64,000 bases of DNA, from assembly GCA_963995505.1 (NCBI GenBank), contig OZ023190.1, positions 5,164,516 to 5,228,515 on the forward strand, in the 5' to 3' direction. The stretch comes from Hypericum androsaemum (lineage: Eukaryota; Streptophyta; Magnoliopsida; Malpighiales; Hypericaceae). Position numbers and translations under genes: made by a program. The notes beneath the pieces were generated by a model. It was not told the DNA's origin. It searched no databases and was given only the letters and a program-made list of their open reading frames with translations. The stretch's first letter is position 1. Each line of letters begins with the position of its first letter. Below are positions 57,230-64,000 of the stretch, in pieces.

Positions 57230-58483
57230 ATGGCATTCTCTCCCTCCTAGAAACCATAGATTTCGTGAAGTCCATGTCATTGTCTCGGTGGTAGGGAAGT
57301 TTGTGGAATCCCCTTTCCAACATCATTTCAACCTCCAACCATTTGATATGGCCTATTATGGAATTTGTGGACAACATACTACAGCACACTACCCCAGATA
57401 TAAGAAAAATCAACATCTATGATCATAGTATTGGTCTAATTGACACACTTAACCGCTTGCTGAATTTTGCTGTTAAGGTTATCAACACGTGGAGATTCTG
57501 CACGTGTTCACACTGAGGTCGAATTTCAATCTCCCACCATCTTTTTACCATCAGCTCTCCTTCACTGAACTCCAGACTCAGAGGTGTGATTTTATTACCG
57601 AGGATGTGGTTAATTGACACCGTGTTAAGGTTTTAGATATCACTGGTGGGGTATTTAGTGCTTTAATGTCTTGTCTGGGTGTTCAGATTTGGAACACCTG
57701 GTACTGAGGTATGTGTGTCCATGAATGGTTATTTGCACATTGGCTATATAAAACTTAAAAAGTTGGTGCTATATGATATTGTGTTTGATGACTTGGAGCT
57801 TTATGCTTGGGCCCTCAGCTAGAGGAGTTGGACATCTATGGAGTTTGGGTTTGGACCAGCTGTAATCTAATCAAAGTTTGTCTCTACTTTGCCTCAGGTT
57901 TTGCATCGATTTTGATATTGCTGCTGACATGGAACAAAACGTGATGAAAAATCTTGTTCACATGGTTCGTCACTCTAAGTAGGTAGCGTTTGGATTCAAA
58001 TGCATAAAGTTTTTTTCTAAGATGAAGATGATATATTTGCGTGATATCTTTTCCGGCTGGGAGTGCTTGGTTATCCAAGTGAATATTTGCCCAAATATGT
58101 TTGACTATTGGATCCACGGGTTTCTCAATCTTTTGCAATGCTCATCTAATTTAATAAGAACAGTCATATATTTTAAAGATCATATTGATAGGCCGGAAGA
58201 TCTAGAGGATGCTACCATTTATATGATGATGATGAATAATACCTTAGACGGTGCCATATCTAATGTGAATATTATTGAGCTTCGTGGGATACTGAGCAAC
58301 TTATTCAACTTTGTTGAATTTTGCTAAAAAAGAGTGGTGGCTATTGAGAAGATGGTCATATTCTACAACTTAATTGATGCATCGTTACTTGATGTGAACC
58401 TAATTTTGTTGGATTTACCAAGGGCTTCTCCCCGTGCCCAAGTCATCTTTCGAAAGAAGATAACAAGTAGTCTATTTTCTTAG
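57229..58483 (+). pseudogene. F-box/LRR-FBD protein pseudogene
   Basis: Plus-strand fragments in shifting frames. FVDNILQHTTPDIRKINIYD then LNRLLNFAVK matches the post-F-box segment of plant F-box/LRR proteins. KLKKLVLYDIVFDDLELYA, LEELDIYGVWVWTSCNLI and CIDFDIAADMEQNVMKNLVH are leucine-rich-repeat-like. The end, VEFC-stop then VVAIEKMVIFYN and LLDLPRASPRAQVIFRKK, is the FBD-domain ending (LEKMVI ... SFPRASPRAVVIF). Such proteins recruit targets to SCF ubiquitin ligases. There are at least three stops and several frame changes, and no clear F-box helix at the start. Confidence 0.7.
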
Positions 58484-59386
58484 GCATTTCTGAGCTTACT
58501 ATTTAATGATTTATGTTGGTTTGTCCTCTACCTTTGAATGGTTTGTGTTGAATCAGTGGAAACTTTGCAAAAACTATCAGGAGTTTTAAGAATTTTGTTG
58601 AACACATTAAATGAATTGAATGTTATTGAAACCTTGCTCATTTGGCAACAAACTTACTGTTATTTCTCTCAAAAAAAAAATTCAACAAAAAAATCTCATA
58701 TAAACAATGATAAACATTATTATTCTCATCAATCAATATTATATATTTGTTATGGTCTAATAAGACTATACAAGCTAACATATTTATAAACTGTTACAAA
58801 AAAAAATACAAATACATTGTAATAACCTAATAGTTTAATAATTTGGATGTTCAAGTAATTTACAAGACAAACTAGAAGTAAACAAAAATTTAAATCAATG
58901 AACGAAACGGTTGCACCCATCATCCTTCTGTCTACCCATATTTCTTTTTTACCTTGCTCTTGAATATCTGTCATGTTAATAAAATATTTTTTCCACCAAA
59001 GTAAAATTGTACTTAAAGGAATATCAGAGAGCGAGAATGATTTGCAGGCGATTTGTGTGTAGATATTCAGAGAAAAGAAAAGAAAATCTGAGCAATCTAA
59101 TTCTATCACAGCTAAAACTACATTGTTCAAATAGTTAAAGCATGGAAAAAGTTAAACATGAGATAATAAAAAAGTATGGATGCTTGGCTATCCGTGCTTT
59201 CCTTTCTTCAAAAGAATTTATCCCGAAAGTGTACTTCCGTTCGACAGTTTTGGTATATCACTTTGTAATTTTTGATGAAGAGCATCGAGAACAATGTTGC
59301 AAATGAATCTATATTCACAATGTGGGTGCTCTATATGGATCACCGTTGATTAATGAAATAGTCTGAAATAATTTCAAAATATGCAT
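58484..59386. other. Spacer between two pseudogenes
   Basis: AT-rich. It includes an A-run and words shared with the 57-kb and 61-kb repeats (AACAATGATAAACATTATTA). No RNase-domain remnant of the adjacent IRE1-like pseudogene could be read here. Confidence 0.4.
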
Positions 59387-61164
59387 ATTCTACATTCGAT
59401 CTTCCAGTCTGTCATTAGCTTCTCTAAAGAATGAATTCTTTTTCTCAGATGTCCACAACATAAGGTGCTTCGATACTTCAGCTGTCTCTGACCTTTCTTC
59501 GGGGTTGGGGCTCAATAAACGACTTATAAGATCTTGAGCTACAGGATCCAACAAGTTGAGATCCTTTTCATCATTCTTAATGTTACTATGACAATCTGAA
59601 TCCCAACCAAATGGATGTATACCACCACTGAGACAATAGACGAAATACATCCGAGACTAAACAAGTCAACAAAAGATGTTTGTCGAACTTTATTAACCAC
59701 TCGGAGCCTGGCACCCAGAACTGCCACTACCAGTGTGATCATTATCCAATAAAAACTTACCCTCTAACAACCGCCGACTAATTCCCATATCACATAGTTT
59801 ATCATGCAATTATGTGTTTATTAACATATTTTGCAGCTTCAAGTCACGGTGTATAATACCACATTTGTGTATGTGTGCAATTTCATTAGCCATATCCCTG
59901 AAAAGTTCTAACAGCTTAGGTGATGGTTGGCCATTATTTTTCCACAAGTTAATTACCTTTGTTATATTTTTGGTGCAAATAGATTCATGAATCAACTCTT
60001 CCAAATTACACCTGCAATGCTCCAATAGAAGATACACAAAATTTGTATCTTTTTTCATGTCGTAAAATATAACTATGTTTTCATGTGTGTCAGAATGTAT
60101 TATATTATGATATTCTCTATCAACCACACGAAGATTGCGGTTTGTCTATCCGTTCGATATCAATTGGTTGACTACAATAAAGACCCTTAAATATGACCGT
60201 GCCATTGATACCTTTTGCAATCTCCACAGTTGATACAGTTAAGGGGTTATCAAAAGATGACCTCTCAGCAAGTTGATCTTGCTCCTCAAGCAACATGTGT
60301 CCCAAGTCAACTTGTCGACGATGTTTGAGATAAATTGTACACACTATGATCAATGCAGCAGCTATTAGCCCCTCGATAAGAGAAATATCCACCTTGCTGA
60401 GGAACACATCATCATTCACATTCACAGAGGAGGATTTTGTTTTTCTCTGTCCACCTTGCGAACTACCATCCTTCTTGAATGACAAGATAATGGCGTCTGA
60501 TCATAACACCTCTACAAGAATAAATTGCATCATAGTTAACAACCTTCATACGCTAAAAAATGTCACCATTTTGGAGACGCTTGGAATTCGTAGTCTATCC
60601 TCATAATTTCAATCATCTCGGTTGCATGATTAGAGATATCCTTATACCCTGTTTTAGAGGATGAATCTATTTCAGGTAAGGTATACGTCTCAATAAGTTT
60701 TCCCGTCTATGAATCAAGAACAAAAATTATTGTTATACTAGATCCACGAGTACGAACAACAGCCTTCGATAATCTGGTGTTATTTTGAGAAATTCATCAA
60801 AATTAATAGGAATTTTCATCATGCCAGTGGAATGCCTCAAGTAAGCAAACAACTTTGAATCGTTGTTGTAGTGTAAAAAAAATGCAGGGACTAGTGCAGA
60901 ACTGTTATCCATTTCGAAAGGAGCCTGTAATGAAGAGTAAATTGGTTCTTCAGAAGAAAAAGATCACAGTATCCGACCCGATGGTTTGTGGACCAAATGA
61001 ATCGTTCCACCGATTGAAACAACAAGCTCAAGGAGATCTTCAAATTGCAAGAGAGAAACAAGGAAATTCTAAACTCGGGGTGATCAGCTGAGATGATGGT
61101 CGAGTTGTAGACACGAAATCCATTAGCCGGCGATGCCAATAGGAGCAACAATATGCAGCAGCAT
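59387..61164 (-). pseudogene. IRE1-type ER-stress sensor pseudogene
   Basis: Minus strand, N to C: signal-like leucine run LLLLLASPANGF; lumenal domain ELVVSIGGTIHLVHKPSGRI, stop (TGA 60964-60966 for Trp), SFSSEEPIYSSLQAPFE, then INFDEFLK, FVLDS, stop (TAG 60707-60709), TGKLIETYTLPE; membrane segment LIEGLIAAALIIVCTIYL; kinase IAKGINGTVIFKG, ENIVIFYDMKKDTNFVYLLL, GIIHRDLKLQNMLIN, KLCDMGISRRLLEG, VDLFSLGCI, GGIHPFG and DLISRLLSPNPEERSETAEV, ending RLEDRM-stop. The order and the DMGIS motif are those of plant IRE1, the kinase/RNase that splices bZIP60 mRNA in the unfolded-protein response. The ATP-binding Lys reads Glu (IDIERID for VAVKRL). Three or more frameshifts, several stops and no RNase (KEN) domain. 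Confidence 0.82.
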
Positions 61165-61496
61165 GCTAAAAGAGAATATATATTTTTGGCTGCATGGCGG
61201 CAGGGAGATCATTGAGGTGAGGGAGGCTGGCCTCATCGAGAACGGAGTCATGGAACCTCATCAACACCTCGTTGAATAGCTTCGTCAATAAAATATTTAT
61301 AGATGACTTAAAAGAACCATTTTGTGCTCAATTGCCTCAATTTGTAGTTTACATTTTAATGAGAATCAACTCACTTTTAGGAGAATCATAATCACCAAAC
61401 AATAAAATACTAACCTTTACTGGAATATAAATGTCTGTAATGTTCTAAATTATATATTGATTTCTTTTTCTCATATCTTGAAACAAACAACATTTT

Positions 61497-61612
61497 TATA
61501 ATATTACGCATCTCAATAAATCGACTACATATTACCATAAACAAAGTAAAAAAAAAGCTAAGTATTTAACTCACTGTTTAACAAATATCATATCTACAAT
61601 ATCAAGTTCAAT
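61497..61612. repeat. Dispersed repeat, copy 2 (see 57097)
   Basis: Same-orientation match to 57097-57229. The two copies bracket the F-box and IRE1-like pseudogenes. Confidence 0.5.
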
Positions 61613-61665
61613 GGAAAGTTCCTGTATAAACATTGATAAGCATTGTCGCACATAACAATATCCAA

Positions 61666-63222
61666 AAGTAGAGAACCGGCCAATTTTGAGCAAGAACACC
61701 AAACACAAATCATTAATTTTTTTACCTCAACCCGTGATCTTGAAAATTGATTTTTTCACTATAAATTAAATTCAACTCTATAACTACTTTATCACAATGT
61801 AATAAACACACAATGAATTAACAATGGCAAACAAGGTTAATCGTAGTATTAACATATGATAGATCAAGTTGAGAATTTACTTAATCTGATTTCCAAAGGC
61901 TCCTTCTATCTCATTTCTTCAATGTCCACTTCTTTTGAAACATGATTAATAATGCTCAATGGAGTTCTTATTTAAGGTCGTCTAATGATACTTCTTCGTG
62001 TTATCCTATAATTTAAGAGAAATATATATAAGTCCTAATGTATGAAAAAGTTTTTTTGGAAAATTTATTTTTTGGTCCGATTTGGTATACAAGAATTAAG
62101 AATAGAGGTATAGCATATGATATTTAGAATATGAACAATATGAAGTTCACTTTTTTCAAGGCATAATCCTTGTTGAACACACAATAACATCACAATAAGA
62201 TTTCGGTCAAAATATAGTTACTTGGCAAATGTACATCAAATACATTAAATGATAAAAAAAATGCGAGGGGAGGAACTTTAGCAAGAAAAGAAGTAAAATT
62301 CCAACAATGACAACAATCGTCTACAACAATACAATTATTCATTTTTGTGAAATGCACGCAAATAGTAGTATCCAAAAACAGAGAACAAACCAATTTCTGG
62401 CTAGAAGCCTAAACAAAAATTTTGAGAATCTTTTTTACAGTTACCTATTATCTTGAATGTGAGATGTTTTTTCCATTATAAATAGAAGTCAATACACAAA
62501 TAACAATATCCAAAAGCAGAAAAACGAAACAATTTTCAGCTAGATTTCGAAACAAAAACCATGATCTTGAATGTTTTTTTTTACTTTAAATTGAAGCAAA
62601 CTATTGGATGAAGTTAACAAAATAAGCTAGCTACTAACTTTCTACGGAAAAAAAAAGCTAACTACTAACTCATAATAGAATAATTAACAATGGCAAACAA
62701 GAATAATCAAAACATTAAAATAAGAAGATCACGTTGGAAATGACTAAATCCATTTACCAAAGACGCATCCTATCTCCCTTCTTAATTGCTCACTTTTTTT
62801 GAAATACGTGTAATGAATGTTTCAACTCGTAACTTATACTCGATGGAGTTCATATTTAAGGGCATCCAATATTCTATAATTTAAGAGAAACATCTAAAAA
62901 ATATATAGATACTAATGTACGAAAAGTTTCTTTTTTGATCGAAATTGGTATTAAAAAAATTCACAAATCGGCATATAAAAATAAAAAATAGAGGTTTAGC
63001 ATAAGATATTTAAAATATAGCACCATAAATTTCATATTTTTTAAGATATAATCTTTTGAAAACACTAACATCACAAACAGAACCTCCGCCACAGTGTAGT
63101 TACTTGGAAAAGGTACATAGAATTCATTAAATAATCAAAAAAATTAGGGAAGAAACTTTAGCAACAAAACACAAGCAAAATTCCATCAACGAGAACGATC
63201 CTCTGCAACAATGCAATTATCC
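61666..63222. repeat. Imperfect large tandem duplication
   Basis: Blocks recur in order. Block A (AACAATATCCAAAAG-type) occurs at 61666, 62363 and 62504. Block B (AACAATGGCAAACAAG) occurs at 61822 and 62686, with 200 bp of further similarity. Block C (ACATCAC ... TAGTTACTTGG ... GGAACTTTAGCAA) occurs at 62176 and 63061. This is two copies of a 0.7-0.85-kb unit with an extra block A. All AT-rich and non-coding. I do not know the element. Confidence 0.65.
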
Positions 63223-63650
63223 TTTTTTTTAAAGGAAAAATTTATTTAGTATTTTGTAGTATCGCAAAAAATTACTTTAGTATCATGTGGTAAAAAACTC
63301 ATCAATCGAATCAAACCTTACCCAATTTATATCACTTAGGTCCACGGGCAGTTGCTAGGACCCAACCCGTCAAACCGATGTCACGTGGCATGCCACGTCA
63401 GATTTTCTTTGATACATGTACACATGAGGTGACAAGATGATAAATATCAAAACAATCACAAATTTATTTATAATCCCGATTTTCTTTGGATTCCCTCTCT
63501 CTCTTCCCCACCCTCTCTCTCCTCCTCCTTCCCCTCTCTTCTTCTTCTTCTTCTTCTTCCCAAAACAAAATCCAGAAAGGCAAGCTAAGAGAAAGGACAT
63601 AATCCTTCCAGATCCTGAAGAAGACGTGCTTAACCCGGCACGGGGTCAAA

Positions 63651-63667
63651 GGGATTCGCCGGCCATC

Positions 63668-63702
<35 letters not shown>

Positions 63703-63780
63703 ACGACTAGAAGGGATTCACCGGCCGTCGGTGAGAGAGAAAGAGAGAGAGAGACAACGACTAGAAGGGATTCGTCGATC
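63651..63780 (+). repeat. (GA)n microsatellite within a tandem unit of about 58 bp
   Basis: GGGATTCGCCGGCCATCGGT, a GA run (63671-63699), then AACGACTAGAA; the unit repeats with a shorter GA run, then a third start GGGATTCGTCGATCG. Non-coding repeats inside the MULE. Confidence 0.75.
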
Positions 63781-63869
63781 GATGCAGAAGGAGTCGACGG
63801 TGAAAGGGCTAGGGTTTCAACGGTGACTAGGTTGACAGCGGGCTCTACGGTAGTGACAGCGGTGGGTTA

Positions 63870-63998
<129 letters not shown>

Positions 63999-64000
63999 GA

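Noticed and set aside
63437..63826. A 129-codon open frame with an (RE)n run
   Set aside because: The RE run is the GA microsatellite; the rest is CT- and CTT-repeat DNA inside a MULE.

Overview
The window is nuclear DNA from a flowering plant, most likely a eudicot. The signs are GT-AG introns, AT-rich intergenic DNA, plant-specific gene families (CDPK-related kinase, SAUR, F-box/FBD, anthocyanidin-synthase-like dioxygenase, AMT1) and Ty1/copia elements primed by initiator-Met tRNA. I could not assign a species.

Four host genes look intact. They are a two-exon gene for a small one-pass membrane protein (18987-20139, minus), a 14-exon gene for a long coiled-coil protein of about 773 residues (22057-26432, minus), an 11-exon CDPK-related kinase of 576 residues (33290-38653, plus) and a single-exon SAUR gene rich in histidine (43269-43625, minus). 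They share no operon-like arrangement; each sits alone between repeats.

Most of the rest is transposon-derived and often nested. At 1.7-7.6 kb a retroposon with a 16-bp target duplication was itself split by a decayed copia element with 5-bp target duplications. At 9-11.7 kb a hAT-like element sits inside the terminal repeat of a Mutator-like (MULE) element. A second, internally deleted copia element lies at 14.3-16.3 kb. There are six long-TIR MULE-type elements or relics: about 8.98-11.68, 16.90-18.15, 29.01-30.42, 31.13-32.23, 46.68-47.95 and 63.23 kb to the window end. The most notable are the 16.9-kb element, whose two inverted arms each carry a tRNA-like sequence; the 29-kb element, which carries a piece of a THO-complex subunit 7 gene; and the 63-kb element, which carries the C-terminal part of an anthocyanidin-synthase-type dioxygenase gene. 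The 46.7-kb and 63.2-kb elements belong to one family.

The right half (49.8-63.2 kb) is a graveyard: a broken multi-pass membrane protein gene, a minisatellite, a shuffled AMT1 ammonium-transporter fragment next to a G-run, an F-box/FBD pseudogene, an IRE1-type pseudogene lacking its RNase domain, and a tandem duplication with a repeat period of roughly 0.7-0.9 kb.

All family calls come from reading translations and recalling families; no database search was run. Exon borders were set by hand from GT/AG sites and reading-frame continuity.
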